From contig NKIM01000010.1 in assembly GCA_002255955.1 (NCBI GenBank), positions 83,590-147,589 on the forward strand: a stretch of DNA of 64,000 bases, written 5' to 3'. The stretch's first letter is position 1. Each line of letters starts with the position of its first letter. This DNA is from Burkholderiales bacterium PBB2. GTDB taxonomy: Bacteria; Pseudomonadota; Gammaproteobacteria; Burkholderiales; Burkholderiaceae_C. The translations under genes and the position numbers were made by a program. This document shows positions 28,101 to 36,900 of the stretch, piece after piece. The notes under the pieces are model-generated. The model made no database searches, had not been told where the DNA came from, and saw nothing but the letters and a program-made list of their open reading frames with translations.

Positions 28101-28158
28101 CCCTCGGATCACGAGCCAGCCCCGAGTAGCGGCTGAACCTGTTCTTCTGTTGTCCCAT
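22147..28158 (-). CDS. Bacterial alpha-2-macroglobulin (YfhM-like protease trap)
   Basis: A 2003-residue periplasmic protein with a signal peptide (LLLLSLSLPALSAA) and the bacterial alpha-2-macroglobulin layout: N-terminal MG domains, an A2M N domain about 600-1000, the A2M family domain near 1290-1400, the thioester motif CLEQ (Cys1545) and a thioester-binding helical domain after it. The thioester traps attacking proteases covalently. It is longer than the E. coli protein (about 1650) and lacks the lipobox cysteine after the signal, so it should be soluble or held by other contacts. It is translationally coupled to pbpC. Confidence 0.93.
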   Translation of the reverse strand: MGQQKNRFSRYSGLARDPRASRSPWAAPSLSGLLLLSLSLPALSAATLSVSPNAEVAEFHQLRVSFSEPVVPAGDPRLPAPVSLSCGGKSLKLDEGRWNNAREWVWRAGSPGSGVGPEQSCEVRVLDSFKAVGGALSGPQSFSFRTGPVRLQQVQPWPGSEIEEDQHFLLRFNGAISETQLRQRAWCEVEGLGERIPVQAVQGEALAAVLKSRGRSQAAARLPGSHWLLHCQRPLPQATKMRLLWSNSDAGPQAAAKRRADETHAYQVRRPFTAEFSCERERANVPCMPVRPMRVLFSAPVPREQALQLTLKSASGQLLKPLKPKGEESAELSMLEFPFPLAENAAFSLQMPAGIKDMTGRPLANAASFPLQVATGASPPLAKFAAAPFGVIEREPGGKEPALLPITMRHVQSDWGGGSAAQAPGEIRVKRLSSPVEVLAWYARVSRYHESQLSAREAGLPEGQWYETLQETDGRGQPVARKQMRHIASRELALLDKDPQAQTLKLPPPPTPPQGAESRPFEVIGLPLNEPGYHVVELRSPRLGQALLDKTAPMFVRTGVLVTNLGVHFKWSRENSLVWVTRLDRGQPVEGVEVVVHDCAGKPLWSGRTDAQGRALVQQALQPPGWDEKRCVAERGFFVTAQKADAGGGAPDMAFVFSNWNRGIEPWRFNLPTIYGAGSPEVRAHTVLDRSLLRVGETVSMKHFFRLETRQGLKLAAPEQLPTKLKLTHLGSGSEVELPISWPSPRSASSQWVIPAGAKLGSYSIELLRESRGAGDGEARSWMAGSFHVEEFRVPLISATLSAPKAVQVAPKELRLGAQLNYQSGGPMAQAPLKFSALLRPRSLRFPGYDEFSFEPPRGLGEAERFQDEGEGEEGAGPARDTRLVLDKQPAVTDRQGAAETVIKNLPALSRPSELLAELSYSDPNGEVRSVNQTVALWPSKLVLGLRTRSWSNNRGSLAFSALALDTAGKPVAGQRLEVKAQLRQTISSRKRMVGGFYAYDNRTELKDLGTVCSGSSDAQGLLACEAKLDVSGEVELVLSAKDSEGRPSQAAASAWMSQEGELWFAQDNDDRIDVLAEKKRYEPGQTARFQVRMPFREATALVAIEREGVIDTRVVKLTGRDPSFELKIERAWAPNVYVSVLALRGRIQQVPWYSFFSWGWREPLNWWAAWREGRNTPAPTAMVDLAKPSFKLGVAAVQVGLAEHQLQVKVSPEKSQYGVRETVRTRVQVTQDGRPVPGAELAFAAVDEGLLALRGNGSWELLPAMIQQRSWGVDTATAQSEIIGRRHYGRKAVAAGGGGGRAPTRELFDTLLLWRSTVKLDARGEALIEVPLNDSLTSFRLVAVADAGSHQFGTGQATVRVTQDLQVLSGLPPLVREGDEFQANLTLRNSSGRAMNLRAELQAQPQAADGAAPALPVLQLPAQSLKLAAGEARELSWTLKVPEGAQALQWQATATEQGAASPGPALARDQLRVSQRVLPAVPVQVWQASLSQLDGRMSLPVAPPAGAWPESGAKRGGVQLVLQRRLAGDLPGPRRFFETYPYSCLEQQTSKALGLHDAALWQAVLAAMPSYLDRDGLAHYFPPRPDEAPRGSERLTAYLLAAAHEAGRDIPVALREKMLQGLTAYIDGRISRPSWSPRSAELDADVRRLAALEALSRYGRATPAGLSTVNAKALGAWPTAAVIDWLNIHKRMAQAPQRAQRLAEAQALLRSRLSYQGTVLRFSTEESDAWWWLMDSADANASRLMLAVLDEAGWAEELPRLLQGSLGRQQRGAWSSTTANLWGVLALDKFAARFEGVKPAGKTEATLSPAPLQVLDWTRQPEGGKLLLPWNSGTLNVEHKGAGKPWLTVQSLAAVPLKQAASAGYRLQRTVQAVEQKVAGRWSRGDVLRVRLELEAGSDMAWVVLADPLPAGGAILGAERVAELSRSNEAADDARVRPSFEERSHEAWRAYFERLPRGKHVLEYTVRLNNAGRFQLPGTRVEAMYAPENFAELPQAALEVAP

Positions 28159-28320
28159 GCACCCTCCCAGGCGATCTGCGTCAAAGCGAGGGGCAGTCTA
28201 GCCGCTCTACTCCGGGCCTCCGGGCCCACGGCGGTCAACAAGATTGGGATTGAGCAACAGCTCGTGACAAGCCCCTGGCGGTGCCAGCACAAGAACCAGC
28301 AGTCGAGCTCGAGAGGATGC

Positions 28321-28349
28321 GGGGACGGGGATGGGGATGGGGATGGGGG
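28321..28349 (+). repeat. GGGGAT hexamer tract, potential G-quadruplex
   Basis: Five runs of four or five G at exact 6-bp intervals (28321, 28327, 28333, 28339, 28345). They lie between the alpha-2-macroglobulin gene start and the island edge, on the + strand. The G runs with 2-nt loops could form a G-quadruplex. Confidence 0.75.
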
Positions 28350-28458
28350 TGGAAATAACTGCGCAAGAACCGCAAGCCCTCAGCACTCAGACCGATGGCA
28401 GAGTCCAAGCGCCAGTAGGAGCTGTAGCCGCGCTGAACACGAAGCCCGAGCCCAATGG

Positions 28459-28489
28459 AAAAAGGGTCAGATGTTTTCACATCTGACCC
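28459..28489 (-). terminator. Terminator of the displaced tRNA-Pro 3' end
   Basis: On the - strand a perfect 10-bp stem (GGGTCAGATG with CATCTGACCC, 6-nt loop) is followed by TTTTT. It lies 15 bases after the tRNA fragment, exactly where the terminator of a tRNA transcription unit would be, and now has no intact gene to end. Confidence 0.8.
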
Positions 28490-28505
28490 GTCATCACTTT
28501 TTAAA

Positions 28506-28550
28506 TGGTCGGAACGGTGGGATTCGAACTCACTACCCCTTGCACCCCAT
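28506..28550 (-). other. Displaced 3' half of tRNA-Pro(GGG): attachment site of the island
   Basis: Read on the - strand, 28550 to 28506 runs from the anticodon loop (ATGGGGT, anticodon GGG), through anticodon stem GCAAG and the T-loop TTCGAAT, to the encoded CCA end. The 5' half of the tRNA is absent: beyond 28551 the sequence is AT-rich and unrelated. The T stem has one A-C mismatch, as expected in a copy no longer under selection. An integrase starts 170 bases away. This is the pattern left when an element integrates in a tRNA 3' end and pushes the old end outward. Confidence 0.8.
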
Positions 28551-28716
28551 CCTATTAAACGCGGAATTTACGGGTTTTCCCTGGACGCTGACAAACGACG
28601 AATTCTCTTGAAAATCAATTAGTTATAACCGAAAGTTAATCTAACGACGTTCAGCGCGATTCGCCAAAATCCGCGTTCCGGTTTACCCATGGGTTTACCC
28701 ATTGGAGGCTATCGAA
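28551..28716. other. AT-rich integrase leader (attP-side region)
   Basis: About 165 bases, markedly more AT-rich than the flanking genes, between the tRNA fragment and the integrase. It contains two direct 11-mers GGTTTACCCAT (28680-28690 and 28692-28702), possible arm-type sites for the integrase or its regulator. No gene is present. Confidence 0.5.
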
Positions 28717-30150
28717 ATGACTCGCTACCCCCGCCAAGGCAAAGGTCGCCGCTGGACGGCAAAAGAACTCCAGGCTGTTCCCGCCGCATGGAAAGGTGAC
28801 ACGTTAAGCGACGGAGATGGTCTGAGCGGCGAAGTAAGAACGTCCTTGGACGGGGACGTGTCCGTCGCATTCCGCTATGCCTTCAAGTGGGAGGGCAAGG
28901 TGAGTTGGCACTATTGCGGCACCTGGCCGATGAACAAGTTAGAGGCCATACGAACGGAGCGCGATCACGCCCGGTATCTGGTTAAATCCGGCGTTAGACC
29001 CACAGATGCCAAGCGAGCGTCAAAGATTGAAGCCCAAGCGCAGGTCGAAGCAGTGCTAGCGGAAGTGGCGCGCAAAGACGCAGAAGACCAACCTGTGCGT
29101 GTGATGTATGAGTCATGGCTACGCGATGGCGTTGCGCGCGCCGACGGTAACGCGGAGATACGCCGCAGCTTCGAGAAAGATGTCCTGCCCAGCATTGGCA
29201 CCAAGCCGGTTCGCGAGGTCACTGAGCACGACCTGCGCGCCCTGCTTCGTCAAATGGTGAAACGTGGCGTGCATCGCCAGACCGTTCGCACCTACAACGA
29301 CATCGGCCAGATGTTCGCCTGGGCCGAGAAACGTAAACCGTGGCGCGGCCTGAGGGCCGACGGCAACCCCGCTGAGCTGTTGGAGATCGAGAAAATTCTC
29401 CCTTCCGACTCTGCCGCCGACAAACCGCGCGAGCGGGTTCTATCCGCAGAGGAACTGAGGGAGTTGCGTGACATCCTTGAAGGCATGGAGACCGTCTATG
29501 CAGCCTTGCCGGCCGGGCAGAAATACGGCACCGCCCGACCGCTCAAGAAAGAAAGCCAGCTCGCACTTTGGATCTGCCTCAGCACAGCATGCCGCATTGG
29601 CGAACTGCTGATGGCCCGCTGGGAGCATGTCAACTTAGATAGCTGCGAATGGTTCGTGCCCGCAGACAACACCAAGACCAGCGTCGACTGGCGCGTCTAC
29701 CTCTCCGACTTCGCATGCCGACAGTTCAAGACCCTGAAAGCACTGACGGGCGACACGCCGTACTGCTTCCCTGCTCGCACAGCCAAAGCAGAAGCAACGG
29801 CTCAGCATGTCTGCGTCAAGAGCGTCTCCAAGCAGATTGGAGACAGACAAACTCAGTTCAAGAACCGCAGTGGCCCATTGAAGAACAGGCGGAATGACAA
29901 CAGCCTAGTGCTCGCCCAGGGAACAAAAGGCGAATGGACGCCACATGATCTGCGCCGGACAGCCGCAACCATGATGCAGGCCCTAGGCGTTCTTCCCGAC
30001 ATCATTGATCGTTGCCAGAACCACGTGCTAGCCGGCAGCCGGATTCGCCGGCACTACATGCACCACGACTACGCAGAAGAGAAACGAGCAGCTTGGGCAA
30101 GACTCGGAGACCAAATTGAAACCGTCATCAACAATCGGCCAGCCGCCTGA
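28717..30150 (+). CDS. Tyrosine recombinase / integrase (P4-type)
   Basis: A 477-residue integrase with an N-terminal DUF4102-like arm-binding domain, a core-binding domain about 120-225 and a catalytic domain carrying the Arg in STACRIGELL, the HDLRR box (HxxR) and the nucleophile in the closing segment HYMHHDYAEEKR. It should insert and excise the island at tRNA-Pro. The ATG at 28717 was selected because GGAGG (28704-28708) sits 8 nt upstream; a TTG at 28702 lies before that site. Codon use is less GC-rich than the core genes to its left. Confidence 0.92.
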   Translation: MTRYPRQGKGRRWTAKELQAVPAAWKGDTLSDGDGLSGEVRTSLDGDVSVAFRYAFKWEGKVSWHYCGTWPMNKLEAIRTERDHARYLVKSGVRPTDAKRASKIEAQAQVEAVLAEVARKDAEDQPVRVMYESWLRDGVARADGNAEIRRSFEKDVLPSIGTKPVREVTEHDLRALLRQMVKRGVHRQTVRTYNDIGQMFAWAEKRKPWRGLRADGNPAELLEIEKILPSDSAADKPRERVLSAEELRELRDILEGMETVYAALPAGQKYGTARPLKKESQLALWICLSTACRIGELLMARWEHVNLDSCEWFVPADNTKTSVDWRVYLSDFACRQFKTLKALTGDTPYCFPARTAKAEATAQHVCVKSVSKQIGDRQTQFKNRSGPLKNRRNDNSLVLAQGTKGEWTPHDLRRTAATMMQALGVLPDIIDRCQNHVLAGSRIRRHYMHHDYAEEKRAAWARLGDQIETVINNRPAA

Positions 30151-30443
30151 AGTTGAGTTAGCACTGAACCCCAAGATTGGGTAGATTAGGTAGAGGACAC
30201 AGCAACGCCCCATTCACCGCCCAACTTCTTGTCTGAGGTACGCATAGCCGTCAATCCTTAGCCGCTTGTATACCTACCGAACTTGGCCCTTATTCAAGTG
30301 CGCATTCCGCACCGATTTGAGGGGCGCCAGCCACAGTAACTGCACGTTTACTCGTCTTAGCGCCCCGCGTTTACCCTGAATTCTCGCTTTGATCACCGAG
30401 CCGTACGTATCTCTGTGGAAAATCGAGTTTCTTAGGGGGTAAG
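30151..30443. other. Intergenic leader of the sspFGH-like operon
   Basis: 293 bases without a gene. It must carry the promoter of the restriction operon; AGGGGG at 30434-30439 is the ribosome site of the first gene. No palindrome related to the one before sspB is seen. Confidence 0.5.
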
Positions 30444-32348
30444 GTGAACAAAAACAACCAACAATCTGAGGCGGATCTCAGTCCGCCGTCTAGCGCGTGG
30501 GTGCGCTTTTTGCGTAGTTATGGTCCGACACCCAATAACCTCACGATGTTCGATGAATACGTGTCAGGTGCTTTGGGGCGGGCCAAGGTCAAGCCGATTA
30601 GCTTGTCTACTCCGCTGCTCGACGCAATGGTCAAGCACATCGAATCAAAGGCTCCAGGCTCGATCTTGATTGCCGGCACGGCGGGGGATGGCAAGACCTA
30701 CCACTGCCGGGCCCTGTGGAGCCACATCGGCGGCGACCCCAAGGTGTGGGCAGGCAAGGGGAACGTGAAGGAGCATCGCTTGGCTGATGGTCGCCTGGCA
30801 GTGTTCATCAAGGACTTGTCCGAATTCAATGGGCAAGAGAGCGATCTCCCGCTACAGCGCCTCGAGAAATCGGTCCTCGGCGGCGACGATACGGAAATCG
30901 TGATCCTCGCGGCCAATCACGGCCAGCTCCTCGACCGCTTGCGAGACTTGGGCAAGCGGCAGGACCGCGTACATCCATTGAGGAAGCCCTTACAGGAACG
31001 TTTCCTGCAAGCCGGGCCAGCGCCCGATCGCCTGACCGTGTTCGACCTTAGTCGCTCGACCAGTCGAAAGACGCTAGATGAAGTGGCGAAAGTCGTTGCT
31101 GGACACCCAGAATGGTCCAACTGTGCACGCTGCTCCTTGAAGGCTGACGGAAAGGTGTGCCCAATCGACGAGAACCGCCGCCGGATGCTCGGCGAGGACG
31201 ACAACGGGCAGCTTGCGCGCCGTCTTGGAGACTTGGTCGAGATCGCCCGCCTCAACGGACTCCATCTGCCGATGCGCGATTTGCTGGCCTTGTGCTCCAA
31301 CATGATCCTGGGCTATGCCGACGCGAAGGCGGCCAAGGAGAACCTGATGACCTGCGCCGACGTGCCCCAAATTCAAGAGGGCGGTCACATCGGCAAGGCA
31401 AGCATTTACGCCAACGCCTTCGGCGCAAATCTACCGAGGCGCAGAGCGTTCGACCGCCCTGTCTTCAAGGCCTTGGCGAGCTTTGGGGTTGGCGAAGAGA
31501 CCACCAACGCAGCCGATGGGCTGCTGGTGTATGGCAAAGACGATTCGCGGCTCCAGGCCGACTTTATGCGTTTGGTGGCCAGCGACCTGGTGTACGGGGC
31601 GACGGCAGACTTCCGGGCGGCCCAAGACGCCTATCTCGAAGGCCACGAGGGCGCGCGCGTAGAGGATGGTCCCACTGAATTCATGGAGATGCTCGAGGAC
31701 CAGCGCAGAAGGTTGTACTTCACTCTTCCAGAGTCCGAGCCGGGCTATCCCCGGTGGTCGATGACGGCCTTCCGCTTCGCAGGCGAATACTTAGAGATCA
31801 TCGAATCGCTCAAGGCCAAAACCCCGGTTACTGAAGCCACACGTGGTCGAATCGCTCGAGGGCTGAACCGAATCATGACGGGCCTGCTCGTGGAGAACGT
31901 CGATCGCATCTTCATCGCCAGCTCCGGCGGTTTCACGCAGAGCCGGGTGAGTGTGCTCTGCGACCACGAGACGCCTTCACGCAGACAAAGCGGAGTAGGA
32001 ATGGCCATCAAGCTAGACGAGGAGACCGGCCGCCCGCAGCTCGATGTCTCGCTCTCGCCAGGCCCCGGCAATTCGGTGGCCTTCGACCTGACACCCATCC
32101 GGCATGAATTCCTGTCTCGCGTCGCCGAGGGCGCGCTGCCGGCGAGTTTTTCGAACGAGTGCCTCGAAGACCTACTTGCCTTCAAAGCGAAACTGCTACG
32201 AAAGGCCGAGATTGTCCGCAAGGCCAGATTTGCCGGCGATGACGATGAGGTCGGCGGAGAGTCCTCGGCCTTGACGCTGAACTTCATCGATATCGAGCCG
32301 GGTGGCCGAGGCTTCGCCCGCCCCGTTACCGTGAGGACCCCGGCATGA
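30444..32348 (+). CDS. SspF/DptF-like phosphorothioation-dependent restriction ATPase
   Basis: A 634-residue protein with a P-loop GTAGDGKT at residues 78-85, an Asp-rich strand (IVILAANHG) and a Cys cluster (CARCS...VCP about residues 228-243) that may bind zinc. It is the first gene of a three-gene set whose sizes and order (about 630, 520 and 1800 residues, the last with an FtsK/HerA ATPase) match DndFGH/DptFGH, and SspFGH when paired with sspBCD as here. Such proteins damage DNA that lacks phosphorothioate. It starts with GTG after AGGGGG. Its stop overlaps the next start. Confidence 0.72.
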   Translation: MNKNNQQSEADLSPPSSAWVRFLRSYGPTPNNLTMFDEYVSGALGRAKVKPISLSTPLLDAMVKHIESKAPGSILIAGTAGDGKTYHCRALWSHIGGDPKVWAGKGNVKEHRLADGRLAVFIKDLSEFNGQESDLPLQRLEKSVLGGDDTEIVILAANHGQLLDRLRDLGKRQDRVHPLRKPLQERFLQAGPAPDRLTVFDLSRSTSRKTLDEVAKVVAGHPEWSNCARCSLKADGKVCPIDENRRRMLGEDDNGQLARRLGDLVEIARLNGLHLPMRDLLALCSNMILGYADAKAAKENLMTCADVPQIQEGGHIGKASIYANAFGANLPRRRAFDRPVFKALASFGVGEETTNAADGLLVYGKDDSRLQADFMRLVASDLVYGATADFRAAQDAYLEGHEGARVEDGPTEFMEMLEDQRRRLYFTLPESEPGYPRWSMTAFRFAGEYLEIIESLKAKTPVTEATRGRIARGLNRIMTGLLVENVDRIFIASSGGFTQSRVSVLCDHETPSRRQSGVGMAIKLDEETGRPQLDVSLSPGPGNSVAFDLTPIRHEFLSRVAEGALPASFSNECLEDLLAFKAKLLRKAEIVRKARFAGDDDEVGGESSALTLNFIDIEPGGRGFARPVTVRTPA

Positions 32349-33904
32349 GTGAGATCCTCAGACGGCCCGAGATTAAGAGCGTCGACTTCACTGTCGATGA
32401 GAACATCTGGGGCCACCGGCTCTATGACGAGCAGCTACCGCATTTAACGGTACTCGAGTTCCTCGGCGCTCTGGGCTCCAACCTAGACAAGCCGCTGCGG
32501 CCGCACGAAGGCCTCGGCGGTGCCTTCAAGTTTCAGCCGCAACGTCAGATTCGCCTGCGCGGGCTGCTCTTCAACAATCCATACGTCGAATCGATCTCTG
32601 AGAGCGCCCAACCCGACGAAGAAAAGTGGCGGCAGTGGTTCGAGAAGTTCGCCCAAGGCTCGACCGGCAACGGTGATGGCGCCGAGGACATGAGCTACCT
32701 GCGCCATTCGTTCGCGAACTTCGACGACTTCGCCAAGGCCGTGGAGCTGCTGCGCTCGTCTTCGTTCGAGTCTCGAAGCAACAAGCGTTGGAGCTCCAAG
32801 TTCGTCTTTCCCTTTGGCCCTGACGCCCTCTACGAGGACTTGGAGATCGACTCCAAGGGCAAGATGAGCAACGACCGACGCTTCTTCGCCCGCACCGGTG
32901 AGCTGCTCTACATGATGCTCACGAGGGCCAAGCGCGGCGCCGAGCTCGGCGATCTGCTGGCCAAGCGCCTCTTCGATCGCGAGGCTCCGATGAATCGGCT
33001 GGCTCGCGCGATGCAAGGAGCACCGCAGAGGGCCGAAGACTCTCGGCAGTCGGGCTACCTGCCCGAGGTCGCCAACCCGCGCTTCGACCAGATTTGCGAA
33101 GACTGGCTGTCGATCCTGGCTAAGGACATGCCGATTTACGACGCCTTGGAGCATCTGATCGCCATCTCCGGGCTCAACATGCTGCTCTACTTCCTCGAGC
33201 GGGCCAAACGCACGGCAGGCGACGACGATGCAGTAGAGATCGTCTGCGAGATTGTCTCCAAGGAACGCACCAAAGTACGGGCACTCTCCGGCGACAGCTA
33301 CCAGTTCAACCAAGGCCTGCCCGCCAAAGCGGTTCGCGCCCATGTCGAGTCAATACGAATGACCGACCTTTGGGGCAAAGCCGCCGCCAGCGAGTTCCCC
33401 GAAGCCGAGCGCGTGAGGCTCATGCGGGAGCGATTCCAATGGCCGTCAGCCGAAGGTGGGGACGATGAAGACTACTCGGGCGAGAACCCCGACATCTTGG
33501 TCGGCAAGCTTATCGAGCTGGCGCTCGCTCGCCATGAACAGCACGTCGGCAAGATCCACGCATCCTGGTCGCGGGCGATTGGACTGAGCTCGCGACGCCT
33601 TTCCCGCCGGACACGCTACGCCCCCAACGACCGCCTCTTGAAGTCAATCGTGGTGACCATCGTCGACGATCGAATGCAGTTCGACGAGTTTCTGGCCGAA
33701 GCCAAACGTCGCTATGGCTTGGTCCTTGGCGATGCCGAAGGGGCGCGCCTGCTCGACGCGAAGCTGGTCGACCAAGAGGAGCTCAGCGAGAACCGCGACA
33801 ACCTCGAAACTAGGCTCGTTGGGTTGGGCCTGGTCCGCAGGCTTTCTGACTCCTGCTCTTTTGTTGAAAACCCGTTCGCGTTCAAGGGAGAGGCTGCATG
33901 CTAA
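32345..33904 (+). CDS. SspG/DptG-like restriction component
   Basis: A 519-residue soluble, charged protein with no P-loop or nuclease motif that I can recognise. Assignment rests on position: its ATG overlaps the stop of the upstream ATPase (ATGA), its stop overlaps the start of the large FtsK-like gene (ATGCTAA), and its size fits the middle subunit of Dnd/Ssp restriction complexes. It probably bridges the two ATPases on DNA. Confidence in the family is moderate, and in a biochemical role low. Confidence 0.65.
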   Translation: MSEILRRPEIKSVDFTVDENIWGHRLYDEQLPHLTVLEFLGALGSNLDKPLRPHEGLGGAFKFQPQRQIRLRGLLFNNPYVESISESAQPDEEKWRQWFEKFAQGSTGNGDGAEDMSYLRHSFANFDDFAKAVELLRSSSFESRSNKRWSSKFVFPFGPDALYEDLEIDSKGKMSNDRRFFARTGELLYMMLTRAKRGAELGDLLAKRLFDREAPMNRLARAMQGAPQRAEDSRQSGYLPEVANPRFDQICEDWLSILAKDMPIYDALEHLIAISGLNMLLYFLERAKRTAGDDDAVEIVCEIVSKERTKVRALSGDSYQFNQGLPAKAVRAHVESIRMTDLWGKAAASEFPEAERVRLMRERFQWPSAEGGDDEDYSGENPDILVGKLIELALARHEQHVGKIHASWSRAIGLSSRRLSRRTRYAPNDRLLKSIVVTIVDDRMQFDEFLAEAKRRYGLVLGDAEGARLLDAKLVDQEELSENRDNLETRLVGLGLVRRLSDSCSFVENPFAFKGEAAC

Positions 33905-36900
33905 CCGACCGCATCATCGGGCGCGTCGGCGCGGACCTCCTCGCCAAGCGCATTTCCAACCCCGACCAGCCGGGGGATTCTGCAGCACTCTTCCGGCTAG
34001 ACAAGCTCTCGTCGAACCAGATCGCAGCGGTGGCGAGGTCGATCCTCGCCAATCCTGATCTGCTCACTCGCGTGGATCTCATGATCCCAGAGGCTTTGGT
34101 CGATGGCCAGGGCCTCCCGCCTGAGATCCTGATCTCGCACAACGCCGGCTACGTCCGCAACAACGCGGCGACAGCAAAGGCGGCGATCCTCACGGCCAAC
34201 GGCAACGAGCACAACTTGGCCGACACGCTCGGACACGTCATGGCGATTGGCGCCAAGGAGATGCGCGCTGATCCTGAACCTTGGGTCGAGGCGGCCTTGC
34301 ACGCGGGCGGCGTTTCGCCCGTTCCGGACGATCGCGTTGTGTTCCATGCGGCGCTGTGCGGCCTACTGGCTTCTTCCGAGTTATCGCTCGTACAGCTTGG
34401 TGAGTTTTGCTCCGAAATCGTCGAGGCCATATCGACTCGCGGCCTAGCCATCCGCGACGCGGTGGGTTTCGCCCTGCCTCGCGCTGGCCTGCCCCGCGAC
34501 AGCGCTCTGTTCTCTAACGCCAAGAGCTTTGGTGCGTTTCCGAAGCCATGGCAGAAGGCCTTCGCAAAGCTCTACACACAGCGCGCACCGTTGCTCAAGA
34601 AACTTCGCCAGAACGGCCAGCCCCTGGATCCTGAGGATCTGGCCGAGCGCATTGCAGCCAACGCCGCCGAGATCGCCGAATCCGCTCGCCTTGCTCTAAA
34701 CGCTTTCGCTGCGGCCCCCGCTGGTGACCATGAAGCGGCCTACGCCCTGGCTCAGTTCGAATGGGAGGCCGATGGTGTCTACCTAGCCTTCGACAAGCCC
34801 AAGGAGAAGCAGCTCGGTTTGGCCGATGCCACAGTTCGCTTTTTCGACCACGACTGCGACCAAGAGAATTCGCTCGATCAGGAGGGTCGAAAGCTGCTGG
34901 AGGACTTGAAGTCGCGCGAACGCCGCTCCGACTTCACCGAAGACGACGAGGAATTCTTCGTCAAATACCGCAGGCTGCTCGAACAGGACGTCAAGCTATG
35001 TGCACGTTGGGAGAAGGCTCTCTACGGCAAGCCGATTGAGTGCAACGATTTCTTCGACGGTTTCGCCCGCGTGGTCAACAGTCTGCATGCGGGACTGCGT
35101 AACGCCGAGGGCGATCGGATCCTGCGCTTCACCGTGACCAAGGGTCGCAAGGAGTGGCGCGAACGCTTCAACTACGACGCCGGCAGCTATTTCTCAGCGA
35201 TGTATCGAGGCTTGAAGGAGCTGATGGGCTCCAAGGCCGAATGGAACGTGGAGCGCCTCGGCAACGCGAGCCTGCCGGACCCTCTTTTCGAATACGAGGC
35301 TTTCTTCGCCAAAGAGAAGGAACTACGCAACGACAAAAAGAACAAGGTCCGCCCGAATTCGTCGCTCTCGCGCGTGGCCTTGCAGATCAAGTTCGACGTG
35401 GCCCTGATCCAAGTCTTCAAGGACAAGGAGACGGTACTCGCCAAGACCCAACTCCTGTGGAGCTACAAGCCCACGTCCATTGGCCTGTCGATGGTCGCCG
35501 ACATGCGCCGCCTGCTGGAGAAGGGCGCGGTCGGCTGCACAGAAGTCCCGCGTCGCCTGGTCAGCAAAAAAGGTGGGGTACAGAACGTCTCTCTGCTCGA
35601 CACCGGCACCTTGGAGGCCACCTACTCCACAGACGCCGGCTCGCTGGTACCTGCCGCCAACAAGCTGCGCAGCCTGCGGGCCGACATCAAGTCCAGAATC
35701 AAGGATCTGGCTGAGGGCGGATACCTGACCCCATTGCAACGCGACGAAGTCAAGGCGTCCTGGGACAAGTTTGAGGAGGACTACATCAAGGCGATGGAGG
35801 ACTTCGTCTCCATCGGCCTGCACGGCGAGGCCGTCATGCGCCAGGCCGAGTCCTTCGGCTCGCTGATGTCGACCCTCATGTCACAGGCTCGCGGCGATGT
35901 TTGCCGTTCGCGCCTGGTCGCTGAGATCCTGTCGGTCGGCACCGCCCGTGTAGCCGGCGACAACCCCGCCTTGATCGTCCCGCCTTGGCATCCCGAGCGC
36001 ATGAAGGCGCTGGCAGTGAAGTCTCGAAGGGTGGCTGGCTTTGCCACTCATCTGCTCTCAAGCGCCAGCATCCTTTATGGCGACCGCGAGATCTTCATGC
36101 GAGAACTCTCCGACGAGATTGCCCACCCGTTCTACCCCGAGATCGCCGTCCTCAACCGGGCCGGCGCTCCGACACTGGTCTCGGAGAGCAGCACAGTCAA
36201 CGGCTATAGCCTCTTGGAGTCGCCAACGCGCGGCGCGGAGGACGCCATGACTGACGTGGATCCGGCAGCAGCCGCAAAGCAAGCGCGCGAGCTTTTGGAG
36301 CGCTATGTCGGTCTGCAGCCCCATGAGGCCTCGAACCTCAGTGTTGTGCTCTACAACGCCGACGCGGCCGAACTGCCACTGGCGACGGTGCGTGAGCTTT
36401 CGTCGATCCACGAAGACGGTAAGTTGCAATGCAGCGTATCCGTGCGCCACTCGGATCCTGCGAAGCTTCGCAGGGTCTACGGCGAGCTAGTCAATAAGGC
36501 GGGGGATGACCCGGATCTGCCCGTGGTCAGCGAGACCAGCGACAACTTCATGTCCAAGCTGCGCATCTCGGTCACGCCAATCTCGGCGACTCCTGTCGAG
36601 AGCGCCAGGGGCTTTAAAGCTTTCGACGTGGCCTTCTTGCATGATGTGGTGTCGCGTGCCGCCCAGTCCGAATGGCTCTCGGTGCCGTGGACCAACGACC
36701 GGCCGAACCTCGAACACGCCCCATCGCGCTGGTCCTACCGCAGCGTCTCAGGCGAAAACGAGCTCAAATCGACAACCTACTTGGCCTGCCCTTGGCAGAC
36801 AGCCTCCGGTTGGGCCTACATTTCCGCCGTGGCCGCCGTTTGTCGCCAGCTCGACGCGTTGCCTGGCGAGCGCTACCTGCCAGCCCGGCGCATTTCGTTG

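Noticed and set aside
24295..28611. A 1438-codon + strand open frame opposite the alpha-2-macroglobulin gene
   Set aside because: Low-complexity His/Gln/Leu/Arg translation antisense to a well supported gene with a thioester motif; typical GC-driven shadow.
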